A stretch of DNA of 64,000 nucleotides from Centrapalus pauciflorus (GCA_020465985.1 JAANYP010001170.1:278690-342689); one strand, 5' to 3'. Numbered from the stretch's first letter, positions 20,985 to 32,619 are shown. The notes: generated from the sequence alone by a model not told the origin. Made by a program: numbers and translations.

Positions 20985-21785
20985 TGAGGGAGTGATCGGG
21001 GGTCTCTCCCTTTTCCAACGCATTGAGGCGCTGTGTCAGCTCCTCCTTACGGGCCTCTCTCTCGGCTAATCATTGCCGAAGCTCATCTAGTCCGGCCTGT
21101 TGGATGGAGAGGGCGTGCTGGTTAGCCCAATATTGGTTGGAGTTTTTTTAACTCCTCCAGCTCTAAACGAGCTGTCATCTCTCCAATGTCTTGGTTAAGC
21201 AACCGAAGTTGGAGGTCGTGCCTTGAAGACCGTGCTACTAAGAGTGGTATGGTCTGTTCGGCGGGTTTTTAGGTGAGTGGTGGTGTAGGTGCGGAGGATG
21301 GTCCTTCGATCTCAAAGTGGGAGGGGATTCCCTCCTCCCGCCTCCATTCTTGGAGGGTCTCGGGCATCCAGCCCCATCTTCGGGCGATTGCCCGTCGTCT
21401 TGGTGGTGAAGTTGATTGTGGTGCCGGTACGGGGATAGAATCCCGTCTTGGTATGAAAACTCTTTTGCGGGGTGTGTATAGCATCTTTGGGCTATTGGGG
21501 TGGGGGCGGTATTGTGTGAATGATTGAAGTTCCGGGGTGATACGGGGTGTAAGAGGGGGCCACTGGGGATGGTTGGTCCTCTCCGGATGGTTCTCCCCAT
21601 CCGCTGGAGGATTTGTCTTCCTCCACGGGTTCCTCCACGTCTGAATCTTCCATGGGTTCTTCGTCTTCCGATGGGTTTTCCTCCTCAGTTGGGTCCTCCT
21701 TAGTAAACACCTCCGGGTTGTATCGGCTGGTGGGGGTATGCTCCTCTTCCGAGTCAGACAAAATGATTACAGCTTGGTTTGACAT
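20985..21785 (-). pseudogene. gypsy-A accessory ORF upstream of gag
   Basis: The ATG at 21785 opens a frame starting MSNQAVIILSDSEEE that is strongly acidic, with proline-rich sequence towards its end. A frameshift near 21490 moves the reading to basic and proline-rich sequence (PRKRVFIPRRDS, RRWGWMPETLQEW) and then a helical segment (HDLQLRLLNQDIGEM). I do not recognise a family with known function. It lies between PBS and gag, where some plant gypsy elements carry extra ORFs. Confidence 0.55.
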
Positions 21786-21807
21786 GTCACACCCCGATAC
21801 ACCGGTT
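21785..21807 (-). repeat. Copy of the LTR end directly ahead of the accessory ORF
   Basis: The 23 bases starting TGTCACACCCCGATAC are identical to the first 23 of the LTR at 21887. On the element strand this puts a copy of the 3' end of the LTR just before the ORF, sharing the A of its ATG. Confidence 0.85.
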
Positions 21808-21870
21808 ATAGTAAAACTTAAGTGCAGTTATAATCTAGGGTACTAATGCAACCTAGTTCACTATAACTAT

Positions 21871-21883
21871 GGCTCTGATACCA
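21871..21883 (-). other. gypsy-A primer binding site (tRNA-iMet)
   Basis: Minus strand TGGTATCAGAGCC three bases from the 5' LTR. Confidence 0.88.
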
Positions 21884-21886
21884 ATA

Positions 21887-24320
21887 TGTCACACCCCGAT
21901 ACACCGGTTGGCAACGAAGCGTGACGTCGCGGAAGCGTAACGTCGCGGAAGCGTAACCATAATCATAGCGAACGACCACTATATGGACGTTTTCAAAAAT
22001 ACATCGATATAACTTTGAAATATAGAAATGTTTTACATAGCCCGAAAATGATAAGAGTAATACGCAAGAAACAGAGATTTAAATAAATAATTAAATTAAC
22101 CAAAATAATGCAAATAAATCTCCAATGGTTTGAAAATGAATGCGACTCCATAAGTACGGAAGTTTGAAAATACTTCTGGTGCGGTGCACTTGCCTTAATT
22201 TCCTGAAAATACACGCTAACATACGTCAACAAAAATGTCGGTGAGCTCATAGGTTTACACGTAAATCTGAGTTGTATGCACAACAACAGTTGATTTGAAT
22301 GTATAAAATCATAAATTCCATGATATGTATTACATATAAACCATCATGCAACCGAAGCTTAATTAAATGAGTTTGCCCTATGCAGTATTCTCATACGTAA
22401 TACCGTGTGTTGAATATATATGCCTCCCGCCGTTAGCCGATTAATACTAACCCGAAGGGGGACATGACTCCCGATAGATCTATCCACAATATATTCGCGC
22501 TTACAAATAAATGCAATTAACGGTTAATGATTTGAGGGCTGATGGAACCACATGTGTAATACATAATAGAAATGAAGTTGTTTCCGTGTCCATATGAAAA
22601 CGTAGCATGTATTTCAACAACAAAACATAACAGTGTGAAAATAGGGGCTATGAAGACTCACCGAGCGTCTGATGGCAAAATGTTTGCATAAAATGCAAAT
22701 TAGCGTAGATGGATGAGTGATGAACCGGATTTGATTAATCGAGTCCTAAATGATAATAGGAACTGAATAACTCTCATATATGATAATATGTCTATATATA
22801 GGTTTTTATGTCTTAAATCACCCAACATTACAAGTTTATAAATAAAACCCACTTAAAAAGTCAAGTTTATATATATATATATATAATTTTCCAGCTTTCC
22901 GAAGGTTTTTCGGCCTACTTCGAGGCTGTTTTTGACCAAGCTCCAAAACGATTTAGGCTTTGGTTTTCTTGGACATTAAACTACTATATACAAAGAATTT
23001 GTAAAGTCCATAACGGCCATTTTCGAGGTGTTTAGGTTGGAGAAAAAGCTCATTAAAAACCCTATGTTGGCCATTTTTGAGCTCTCAAACTTTCGGGTTC
23101 CTAAATAATATCTGGGGGTTCTAAACTCCATAATAAATTATGAAAACATCCAGATTTTTAGTTAAGACATAGATCTAACTTTTGGGATAAGAATCAAATA
23201 ATTTTGTTAAGTTATGAGTTAGTTATGATTTTTCAAAGTTGATGCAACATTTCTGCCGAAATTCCGTATTTCATAAACTTCAAATAACTTGTGATTCTTG
23301 TTGTTTATTCAAACACTACTTGTATAAAAAGTTATAAAACACATTAATATAACTTGTTTTCATAATATTTGCACTTACATTATGTGTTTATATATTTATA
23401 AACACATTTGAAGAAAACAACTCAAAAACAAAACAAGAAATTTATAAACTTGAGTTTTTATGAAACTTGTTGTTGTTGGTGATTACATATATTATGCAAG
23501 ACTTATATAAACATAAATGTATGATAAAATAAGTTAGTATTTACTTACTTTGGGGTGTTAGAAGAATGAAATCAAGTAGAAGTTGAAACTCTAGCAAAAG
23601 TTGCAGGAAGAACACTTCAAAGTATGAAGAACACTTGAAATACTTCAAGAACACCAAAAATTGAACGGTTTTTGGCTTTGGGAGACCTTTGACCGGTTTT
23701 TGAAGAGAGAAAATAGAGGTTTTGGTATGATTAAAATGAATGGAAATGTTCTCTATTTATAGGGAAAATTGGATCTTGAAAAGATGGTGAAATGATGAAG
23801 AATAGTGTAAATCTTGGATGAATTGAAATAAAGAGGATTTGATTTTGATATGTTAAGTAAAAAAAATTATTTCAAGTCCTTTTAGTACCCTCCTTGGGCC
23901 AGCCTATGTGAGGTATTTTGGTGTATTTTCATTTTTTTTTTGTATAAAAGTATTTAGAAATGTATTCTTCTATTTCTCTTTTCTTGTAGTTTCATAAATA
24001 CTTTTGGATGCATTGTTTTAATGAATTGTTTTATTCTTGCATAATTAATGTTAAGTACTTGTATTAGTGTATGATTAGTGTCACTAATCATAATTTAATT
24101 ATGTACTTAGTTTCATTAATCCATCATATCGTAAATCGATCGGATTTATTGATTTGCCGATTCATCGCACCGATGAATTTGATTCTAATTGAGTTGAATT
24201 TCTTCATTAACCTTGTTAATCACTTTGATTAATTACTAATGACCACTGATTAGGTTATAATTGGCTATTAAGTACTGATTAGGTCATAGTTGCTAACCTG
24301 GTTTAATGCCGGATGTTACA
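21887..24320 (-). repeat. gypsy-A 5' LTR
   Basis: 2,434 bp without the MULE, with only a short TA tract (22868-22887). It preserves the sequence at which the MULE entered the other LTR. A 16-bp direct repeat (CGTCGCGGAAGCGTAA) is tandemly doubled near 21926-21957. Confidence 0.9.
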
Positions 24321-24325
24321 TAATG

Positions 24326-24380
24326 TAATTTAATTACATTATTAAATCAAATACGGATACGTTAAAACTAAGTTGTTACA
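24326..24380 (-). mobile_element. Old gypsy LTR, right piece
   Basis: Ends AAGTTGTTACA like the gypsy-D LTR (GGTTGTTACA) and contains the same AATGTAAT...ATTACATTA block once the gypsy-A TSD is removed. It borders copia-C gag sequence. Confidence 0.5.
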
Positions 24381-24521
24381 TTTTGGCAAGGACGGCTCAG
24401 GTGTAACTTCCTTTGGTTCAACGAATTCCCCTTCTCTGAAAGATTTGTCTAATTTTCCTTGGAGAGAGTCATGATTTAACCAAATATATACAAATTTAAT
24501 TTTTGGGATATCAAATCGTGC

Positions 24522-25810
24522 TCATTTTTCTGCTTCTTCAGCTAACACTTCAGGCCAAGTTTTGTTGTAGGACATCACGAATCCCCGACCCATGGTGTCA
24601 ACATTAAACAACGGACTTTTCTTTTTATTGATCATCTCTTCCATGACTCTAGGACCCATAAATTCTAAACTATCTCTAGATTTTAATTCTCTAGGCTTAT
24701 ACATGTTTATCATTTGATCAATTTGTCCTCGTTTATAAAAATCATCTTCAATGTCTTTGAGTTTTTCTCTCAATTCGTTCTCTCGGTCAAGACGAACTCA
24801 TATTTCTGAATGTAGTCGGATTTATCTACCTTAAGTATTTGATGTGCGTTTTCTAGTTCAGACATATTGACCGACAAATGCTTTTTCTCGTTACTAGCCT
24901 TAGTCACTACTGCTTGTAAAACTAAAATGTTTGATTCCAAATCAGACTTTTTATTTTGAGCATTTCTAAGAGCAGTCTGAAAGGCACTTATCTTTTTTGC
25001 TTCTTTTCTTAATACCATTAATTCAGCAAGAAACTCTTCATGAAGAATACTTACTTCACTCTCAGTTGTGGAAGCGTCCTTACTTGTACCATCATCTTGA
25101 ATCAACAAAGAAATATCAGATGCTTCAGTTGTGTCTTTAGTTTATTTAACATCGGCAATGAAGCATATTGGATCTGCGACATCCTCTTCTTCATCACTAG
25201 TGTCTTCCAGCAGTGTTCTTCTTCGGCAAACAGAGCACGTCCAACATTTCTTTGCTTGGCAAGATTATACTTCGTCTTGTAGTAATTCTCGTTCTTTTGC
25301 TTCGGAATATGACAATCTCAAGCAAAGTGACCCGGCTTTCCACAGTTGAAGCATCCTTTCTCCTTGGCATTAGTCTTGCGTTCTCAACCTTCGGCTTCTC
25401 ACTTTCTCCTTCTTTTCGTCATACTTCTTACTCTTTGCTTCTTTGCGGAGTTTGTTTGACGTCTTAGGAAACTTTATGCGAAAAGCAGTGGTAAGCAACA
25501 CAATTTTTCTCAGATGTTTTGTCGCCTCAGGGTCAAAATTAGCATCATCAGAATCAGACTCAGAGGACTCAGAAAGAAGTTTTAGAAGTTTTACAACATT
25601 TGAAGTCTTAAGCCTTTTATCAATTAACAGGGCTAGAGGATCATACGTAGTTGGTTCATCTACCTTTTTGGTCTCGCACTTACCAAAAACTTCTGATTGA
25701 TAGACAGCTAAGTTATCAAATAGATCATGAATGCTGATGTCATTGATTTCTTGAATTAACCAGACGAATTGCTTCCATTCAGGTTTTAGCTTCTTTGAGC
25801 GAGGTTGGTA
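24522..25810 (-). pseudogene. copia-C gag with zinc knuckle and coiled coil
   Basis: Minus-strand pieces hold a CCHC knuckle near 25305-25350 (CFNCGKPGHFA, then a stop, then DC), a coiled-coil region (EEFLAELMVLRKEAKKIS, 24770-25108) and a C-terminal domain with MYKPRELKSRDSLEF and GPRVMEEM (24522-24773). The last matches INTYKPRKLKSKDDLGF in copia-5. Gag packages element RNA into particles. Frame breaks separate the pieces. Confidence 0.75.
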
Positions 25811-25906
25811 AGTGCTTATGAAAACTTAAGAACACAGAATAAAAATGTGAGACTTAAGAAAAATACTCTTAGTGTGTGAGAAGTTGCAACAATTGAATAA
25901 AGTAAT

Positions 25907-26237
25907 ATCCGAGAGTTATAAATTACGGATGAGAGTTAGAAAAATATTTTATGATTTTAAGCACTCTTTGGTACCCGAGAGTTATAACTATCGGATAAAA
26001 CAAAAATGCTAAAGTCCTTAGAAAAAGTTAAGTGATGTGTTGTGTGTGCTTTGTGATCCGGGAGTTGTAACTCTCGAATCTGCCTATAGTGACCTGGAAA
26101 ATTCCAAGTGACAATGATCAATTAGTGTGATCCGAGAGTTGTAACTCTCAGATGATGCATGAAGGAACTTGACACTTAGGAAAATATGCAAGTCTGAAAA
26201 ACTTGATAGTTGTATTCGAGAGTTTTAACTCTCAGTT
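25907..26237 (-). other. Hairpin array in copia-C leader (five units)
   Basis: Five inverted repeats built on CGAGAGTT-NN-AACTCTCG at 25907-25930, 25973-25996, 26056-26079, 26130-26153 and 26214-26237, at irregular spacing. The first is decayed. The array lies between PBS and gag. A related but more diverse array is in copia-5. Confidence 0.8.
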
Positions 26238-26515
26238 ATAATTAAGAAATTTGAACAGTTGATAATTTTGAAATTTTAATTGAAATAAAGCACAAATCTG
26301 AATGATTTTTAAGATCATATATTCTTTCTTTCACGAATTTGTGATTAAACAGTATGATGTTCACCCGAAGGAGTATAGTATCAAAGGAGATTTAACCACA
26401 AACAGTTTAAAAGTTTTGATTTTATAGATAAAGAACATGAATATTTCAGAAAAAAAATTCAGATTTGCAAGTATATATACGAAAATCAGCAAACAAAACA
26501 GTTTAAAACCAACCT

Positions 26516-26528
26516 AGCTCTGATACCA
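26516..26528 (-). other. copia-C primer binding site
   Basis: Minus strand TGGTATCAGAGCT, two bases from the LTR start TGTAATTC at 26531. Confidence 0.85.
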
Positions 26529-26530
26529 AT

Positions 26531-26740
26531 TGTAATTCTTAGTTTAGTTAAGCATTCAACAATGTTCAAGCATTCATCAAGAACCTATGAATAATATGAA
26601 TATAAATATGAATAATGATGAACAAGATGAATACCGCAAGAACAATTAAGCAAAGTTGAAATTATAATATAAAGCACAATGATCTACAAACTTCGTACGA
26701 TACATATATGAAAACATAAACCTATTACAATTTATTTACG
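26531..26740 (-). repeat. copia-C 5' LTR, truncated
   Basis: Similar to the copia-5 LTR at its start (TGTAATTC, many AATATGAATAA motifs). The outer end is replaced by a gypsy LTR fragment. Confidence 0.65.
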
Positions 26741-27253
26741 ATAAATATATAAACACATAATATAAACATGAATATTATGAAAACAAGTTATATAAAAGTG
26801 TTTCATAACCTTTTATACATGTGGTTTTTGAATATACAACAAGAATCACAAGTTGTTTCAAGGTTATGAAATTCGGATTTTCGGCAGACATATTATATCA
26901 ACTTTGAAAAATCATAACTGATTCAAAACTAACGAAATGAGTTGATTCTTGTTTCAGAATTTAGATCTTTGGTTTAACTAAATATCTGATGGTTTTCATA
27001 ATTTAATTCAGAGTTTTGAACACCCAAATACTATTTGGGAACTGAAAGGTCTAACAGCTCAAATATGTCCTACATAAGGTTTTTAACGAGCTTTTTCCCT
27101 AACCTAAACACCTCGAAAAATGACCGTTGTTACCTTGTAAAATTCCTTGTGTATATTAGTTTTATGATTATGAAAGCCAAAGCCAAATCATTTTGGAGCT
27201 TGGTCAAAGACAGCCACAAAGTAGGCCGAAAAATCTCGATAAAACATGAAAAA

Positions 27254-27334
<81 letters not shown>

Positions 27335-27407
27335 TTGACCTTTTTAAGTGGGTATTATTTATGGACATGTTAAGTTAGGTGATTTAAAATATAAAAAAAA
27401 CTCTCAT
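26735..27407 (+). mobile_element. gypsy-A/H-type LTR fragment, plus orientation
   Basis: Matches the gypsy-H LTR at about 61238-61826 (ATAAATATATAAACACATAA, TGAAATTCGGATTTTCGGCA, AAGTAGGCCGAAAA). It includes a TA tract at 27257-27330 and is cut off at both ends by copia sequences. It could be a remnant of the missing gypsy-H 5' LTR, but nothing joins them. Confidence 0.8.
27257..27330. repeat. (TA)n microsatellite
   Basis: About 37 TA units at the same place in the LTR as the TA tracts at 3890, 22868 and 61704. Confidence 0.9.
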
Positions 27408-27410
27408 ACA

Positions 27411-29043
27411 TAGCATTGTGCTGCTGCAACTCTTTCCCAGCCTGAGAGAGTTGGAATATTTTGACTGTTTGGAAGTCCACCTTTGCCTTCAACTCTGTGA
27501 ACCGCTAGTTCTCTGTGAATGAAGGCGATGTAGATGGAATGTAGGCGGGTGTAGTTGGAGCTGTGGTTGATATTGATGGAGCAGCCGGTAACACGGATGG
27601 AGAAGTTGAAGTGGATGGTGCTCCCTGCATAAAGCTATGCCTTCTCGCCCTATGCCTAGGAACGAGAGGAACTTCTTCTTCTTCTTCAAAATCAGATTCT
27701 TCGGTCTCTTCATCAATTGGATTCGCTCTTGTCGATCTCCTTTTGTTAACAACCAACCTTGACCCATATCTTCCAATCGTGATATCTGGATCCTCAACTT
27801 CAGAACTAGACTCGGAGGCTGTCTCAACGTGACCTTCAGCCGGAGTTTGTTCCCTATCACCTGCAACTTCTTCTACATCCTGGACCTCCATGTCCATAAA
27901 CGCAGCATCAGATGGCTGATAATCATCAATCTGTCGAAAAATATCCTGAAAATCAGCTGGAGGCTCTAAAACATCCTGAACCGGTTGTTCAACAATATTT
28001 TGCTCCAAGGCTATTCCCTGCGCCCATATTTCCTCCAGAGTTTGCGCCCTCTAGTCGTATTGAGGAGCCAAACTCGATGGGCCGGCAGTTTCAGATGATG
28101 GTCCAGCAGCTGTAGTGGCTGGTTGTTGGCGAGAAGAGGTTCTAGCAACCGGAGTTCTACTTGTCGGTGCTCTGCATAGTTGCTGCTGCTGTTGTTGTGG
28201 TTGGTGCTGTTGCTGTTGCGGTTGTTGTTGCTGTGGGGCTTCACCAATCAAATTATCACCCTCTGGGGCAACAAATCCGGATCTATAACTGCCCCAAACA
28301 ATGGTGCCACTTGGGGCCTGACCTGCTCAACCCTTCTAGCATTATGGGTCTGGCAGTCAGCAAAAATTCTCTTATCAATAAAGGCCACGCCACTTTGATC
28401 AGGAAGTGGTGGCAGATTTGGCAAGAAATTACATATGATCATCACTGCAGAGCGGGGATACATCAAAAATCTTTCCCTGATCGGAGCTATGATCTGGTGC
28501 ACAAACTCCCTGAAAAACATCTCGGAAAAACTGAACTTCTTGATGTATACCAATGCAATCATCGGCGATTGCAATTTAGACACCATCGTGTCTAAGCCCG
28601 CCTTCTTTGGTGCAAAACACACCATTATCATGTGGACAAGATATCGCCATTGTCCAATCAGCCCACTCGTAACATACGAAGCCTTTGTTATGTCTTGGGC
28701 ATACCCCATTCTCAAAAATGCTGCTTGCCGAATATGTAATGGAAAATCTATCGGCACAGCTTCTTGTTCCTCAGAGCCCAGCTGTAAGATCTGCCGAAAA
28801 CACTATTTGCTGACAGCCTACTCTTGTTCTCAGCACTGTAGGCGTGAGCGAGCAATCTACTTGCAGATGCTCCCAGAACTGTCTTACGTACGTCAATGTA
28901 ATTTGGAGATTGTGGGTGAGTGCATAGGATACTTGGGATTGAGTCAGGAATTCTATCATCTGACTGTACGGTTGTGCTTCTGGCAATTGGAGATCCACTG
29001 CCATGACCATATTGTGCTTATTATAAAAAGCACGCTCACCCAT
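27411..29043 (-). pseudogene. copia-2 extra ORF, truncated and frameshifted
   Basis: Starts at ATG 29043 (MGERAFYNKHNMV) with the conserved N-terminal domain (PYSQMIEFLTQSQVSYAL, RQFWEHLQVD, RFLMYPRSAVM). A frameshift lies near 28760. A glutamine-rich linker (28051-28251) is followed by an acidic region (FEEEEEVPLVPRHRA) and the start of the coiled coil, where it is cut at 27408. A second frame change lies near 28250. Compared with copia-1, the C-terminal third is missing. Function unknown. Confidence 0.78.
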
Positions 29044-29045
29044 AT

Positions 29046-29100
29046 CTGCACACAAAATCAACAAACATAATTAGTAATGAAAAATAAAATAAAACTTGTT
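29046..29100 (-). promoter_or_regulatory. Candidate 3' splice site ahead of the copia-2 extra ORF
   Basis: Minus strand TTTTGTGTGCAG ends at 29046 and ATATGG follows. It is equivalent to the site at 14638, while the AT-rich sequence around it differs. Confidence 0.5.
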
Positions 29101-31100
29101 TATTTCATAACTTCAAACTTGCATAAGTTCGAAGTCCAACACATTCGAACTTAGACAAGTTCGAAATTATTTAAAACCATTCGAATTTAAATAAATTCGA
29201 AATATATGTTCGAACTTGACTGACTTCGAACTTATAGATATTTTAACAAGTTCGAACCTGAAGAACAAGTTTGAAGTCGGTCACTTTCAAATTAGAAACA
29301 AAGATTTTAACCCCATTTGACTTAATCAACAGTACAATCTAGTCACATTGGGTTCTAATCAAAGTTATTTATCAAGTATTTGAAGTTTTATCCTCTGAAA
29401 CTCGTGATTTTAAATCAAGTAGTTTCAAATAGTATAAACATCAAATAAGTCTGATTTTTGTCACAATAATGTCCTAAACTACACATACTTTGTATTATGA
29501 TGAGTACCATACCTAAGTATACATGTATGTTCGAGAAATAAAGTGAAAACTTCGAGGAATTGAAGGAAATTCGAGAAACGGCAAGTTCGAGAATATGTTC
29601 GAGATCGCCGGAGGATAAGTTCGAGAAAAGAAATTCGAGGGTAGGTGCCTTAAATGAAGTACTGTTGACCTATTTATACAAACTACCTTCGAACATAGTA
29701 TAAGTTCGAACTTCCTGACAAATTCAAAGTTAAGTTCGAATTTGTCTGAATTTCGAACTTAAGTGAAAATTTTGAAAATACATGAATAAAATTCAACTTT
29801 CAACTCTTTCGTGTAACGGAATTTTACAAACCATTCAAAATCATTCACACTAAGCAACAGATTTTCATGCAATATTTGTTTATTCAACCAAAAATGTATC
29901 CTAGTAACTTTGACCTTTTTCGTACTTAGAATAAAATAAAATATAATATAATATAATATAATAAAATAAAATGAACTAAAATAAAATAAAATAAAATAAG
30001 AGTAAAACTTAATCTACTCAAAAGTACTTTAAGAATTTACGACCTATACTAACATAAAATTTTTGCGAGAAAGTCAAAGAAGGTTCAATTAGACAACGAT
30101 GTCAAACGCACTTTCAGTATTATACTTTCACACTTCGGAATTTTTTATTCCATTGATTGTTTCTCGTGACATACATTCCAAGTCGATTGTCGGTATGATT
30201 ATCCCTTTAAACATTTCACACTTTGGAATTTCCCTTGGCCTTTTTATTTATCAAGAAACTACCTTACGTGTCCCACACTTAAATATACTTCTATGATCAA
30301 GGCAGAGACACAATGATTATAACGTTTTGGTATTGCAAATTTTCTTTAAAAGACAAACGTCGGACACAGTTCTGTATTTACATACAACAGAGTGTCTTAA
30401 TTTATCTTAGAGTTTATTTTAAGTTAGCAAGACAGCGGTGACAGGTCTGTACTTACGTACAACAAAGCGACTTATTTTGCTAACTTGAGTCCAAACAGAG
30501 TTGACAGGTCTGTACTTACGTACAACAAGGCGACTTAGTTTGACTCCCTCTTCTTTATCAAAATTTTTTTTCTTTTCTTTTCTTTTAAGATGTATTTTGA
30601 TGGTGCTATACATCCCCTAGAAAATTTGCATACCTCATTTCAAATCATTGTCTGTATATCTCTAACATAGAAATTAAGACAATTTGGTCATATATCTAAG
30701 TTAGTTACACATATGACTTTTTCTTGAATATTTTATTAGCTGTTAGGATTTCCTTTGTGTATTATGCCAACCAACACATCAAACAAGAAATTTTACATCA
30801 CTTAGCATTTATGGTGCATTATGTGTGAAAGCTTAACACTTAGAGTTTGTTTAGACTTCCCTAATTATCATCACTTTGAACCTATGTTTCTAATACTTAA
30901 CCCATTTTTCAATATTATCCTTTTTTTGAAATTTTTATGGTTTTCTCTCTTTTTTCTTTTGTTTTTAATTTTTAAGATAAGCTAATAAACTAACATACTA
31001 ACTTACTATAAAGGAAATAAATTCTACTTAACCACTAACTTACTATAAAAAGAAAGAAAATATACTAAGGTCAAGTTACTCTGGATTACGCATGCCATTT
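29101..31100. other. copia-2 spacer
   Basis: Non-coding region collinear with the copia-1 spacer. It has GTTCGAAC-type motifs (29120-29270, 29520-29770), an AAAAT/AATAT-rich run (29931-30000) and the triple hairpin at 30350-30546. Confidence 0.75.
30350..30546 (-). other. Triple stem-loop array in the copia-2 spacer
   Basis: Unit 2 has perfect outer arms GTTAGCAA and TTGCTAAC (30423-30430 and 30477-30484). Unit 3 has GAGTCCAAAC with GTTTGACTC (30487-30496 and 30538-30546), one bulge. Inner hairpins on the element strand are TGTAT-GTAA-ATACA in unit 1 and TGTAC-GTAA-GTACA in units 2 and 3. The outer stem of unit 1 is weaker here than in copia-1. Confidence 0.72.
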
Positions 31101-31111
31101 AGTTGAACCAA

Positions 31112-32619
31112 CTACTCAAAGAGTGACTTATCAAAAGCTTTAGTGAATAAATCTACATTATTATCTTCCGTTGCCACTTTTACCAGTTTTATTAAGCTCT
31201 TTTCAGCAAAATCACGTATGAAATGATGTTTTATGTCTATATGCTTTGTTTTACTATGTTTAACTGGATTATTAGTTATAGCAATTGTAGACTGATTATC
31301 TATCCTAATGGGAGTATAAGTGTAAGTCAAATCGTAATCCCGCAATTGTTGGTGTATCCACAAAACCTGTGAACAGCAACCTCCAGTTGTTGATTTCTGG
31401 TTCAAGCTGCAACCTCCATAGTCTGAATCCGTGTATGCTTCCAATTCCAGATCACCATCAGCATGATACCAAAGTCCCAGCTTCAGTTTTGACTTGAGGT
31501 ATCTTAGAATCCGCTTCACGGCTTTCATATGCATTTCTTTTGGATTAGCTTGAAATCTAGCATAAATACAAACAACAAACATAATGTCAGGTGTAGAAGC
31601 AGTTAAATACATGAGTGACCCGATCATGGCCCGATATAGAGTCGGATCAACATCAGTATCACTTTCTGTACCCGGTCCGAGATTGTGATTCACTTGATTA
31701 GGAGTACTGAAGTGAGCGGTCAGCTTTGTTCCTTCCATCCCGAAGTGCTCCAGAATATCGTAGACATACTTCGTCTGATGGATAAACATACCCTCCTTCC
31801 TCTGTTGAACTTGCAAACCCAGAAAGAAGTTTAACTCTCCCATAGCACCCATCTCAAACTTTGACTTCATAACCTTCTCAAAGTCTTTGCGCATCTGTTC
31901 GTTTGATGACCCGAAAATGATGTTATCACGTACACTTGTACCAAGATAAAATCTTCTCCCTTTCTCTTCACGAACAGTGTACTATCAATTCTCCCTCTTT
32001 CAAACCCATTGTCCAGAAGATGAGTTGACAGCATCTCAAACCATGCCCTTGGTGCCTGATGCAATCCATACAGAGCCTTATCAAGTCGATACACTCTGTC
32101 GGGATACTTTGGATCAGTAAACCCAGGCGGTTGTTCGACGTACATCAGTTCCTTCACCTTGCCGTACAGGAATGCACTCTTTACATCCAGCTGATAGACT
32201 TAAAACCCTTTGAAGGACGCGAAGGCCAGAAACAGATGAATTTCCTCCAGCCTTGCCACTGGTGCAAACACCTCGTTGTAGTCAATTCCTTCTTCTTGGT
32301 TGAATCCCTTTACCACAAGCCTTGCCTTGTTGCGAGTAACAATACCCCGATCATCACTCTTGCACTTAAAAACCCATTTGGTTCCTATAACAACTTCTCC
32401 TCGAGGTAGCGGCACTAACTCCCACACTTCTAGCATTCTGAATTGTGACAGTTCTTCTTGCATGGCTTCAACCCAAGAGTTATCTTTCAGTGCCATTTGC
32501 ACATTCTTCGGCTCTACTTGTGAGATGAAACATGAATAAAGACAAGTTTGAAAGGCCTCGGAGTCATTGATCATCGATAACAGTACCGGGTTATTACCCA
32601 CACTACTCCTACTTCTCAC
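31112..32619 (-). pseudogene. copia-2 RT and RNase H
   Basis: RT begins MALKDNSWVEAMQEEL, GTKWVFKCKSDDRG and ARLVVKGFNQEEGIDY. A break near 32200 leads to YVEQPPGF and YGLHQAPRAWF, and the active-site YVDD box is frameshifted (a two-base loss near 31927). RNase H holds TDSDYGG but jumps from STTGG directly to CCSQVLW, losing about 30 residues including the CEAEY motif with the catalytic Glu. It ends VDLFTKAFDKS. Not functional. Confidence 0.88.

Larger units (their letters stand above)
2958..24320 (-). mobile_element. gypsy-A: complete Ty3/gypsy (Tekay-like) element with nested insertions
   Basis: Two related long terminal repeats (2958-6480 and 21887-24320) share ends TGTCACACC and TGTTACA and are flanked by TAATG duplications. 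On the minus strand the order is 5' LTR, tRNA-Met PBS, an accessory ORF, gag, zinc knuckle, protease, RT, RNase H, integrase with chromodomain-like tail, PPT and 3' LTR. That order and the chromodomain-like tail place it with the chromoviruses. Removing the MULE (1.43 kb) and copia-1 (9.75 kb) leaves about 10.2 kb. Stops, frameshifts and an RNase H deletion make it non-coding now. LTR copies look roughly 94-95 percent identical by eye where alignable. Confidence 0.9.
24381..26745 (-). mobile_element. copia-C: gag, leader and partial 5' LTR
   Basis: Collinear with copia-5 (about 42110-45090). It has a PBS and the beginning of the LTR but no pol and no second LTR. Its downstream end is cut by the old gypsy LTR and its LTR is cut by a gypsy LTR fragment near 26740. 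Confidence 0.8.

Noticed and set aside
2286..24385. TTTTG at 2286-2290 followed by TG, matching TTTTG at 24381-24385, as a TSD for the old LTR
   Set aside because: The sequence left of 2286 is not copia-C gag, and the supposed LTR start does not resemble related LTRs. A 5-bp match is expected by chance.
25040..25700. Several plus-strand ORFs over copia-C gag, and similar ones over other pol and extra-ORF regions
   Set aside because: They are antisense shadows of the minus-strand gag, pol and extra ORFs.
26735..27407. Treating this as the true 5' LTR of gypsy-H
   Set aside because: Orientation and family fit, but neither LTR end, PBS nor gag is attached, and 18 kb of unrelated copia sequence lies between.
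28051..28251. Gln-rich ORF as a transcription-factor activation domain
   Set aside because: It is the Q-rich linker of the copia-2 extra ORF; parallel linkers occur in copia-1 and copia-3.
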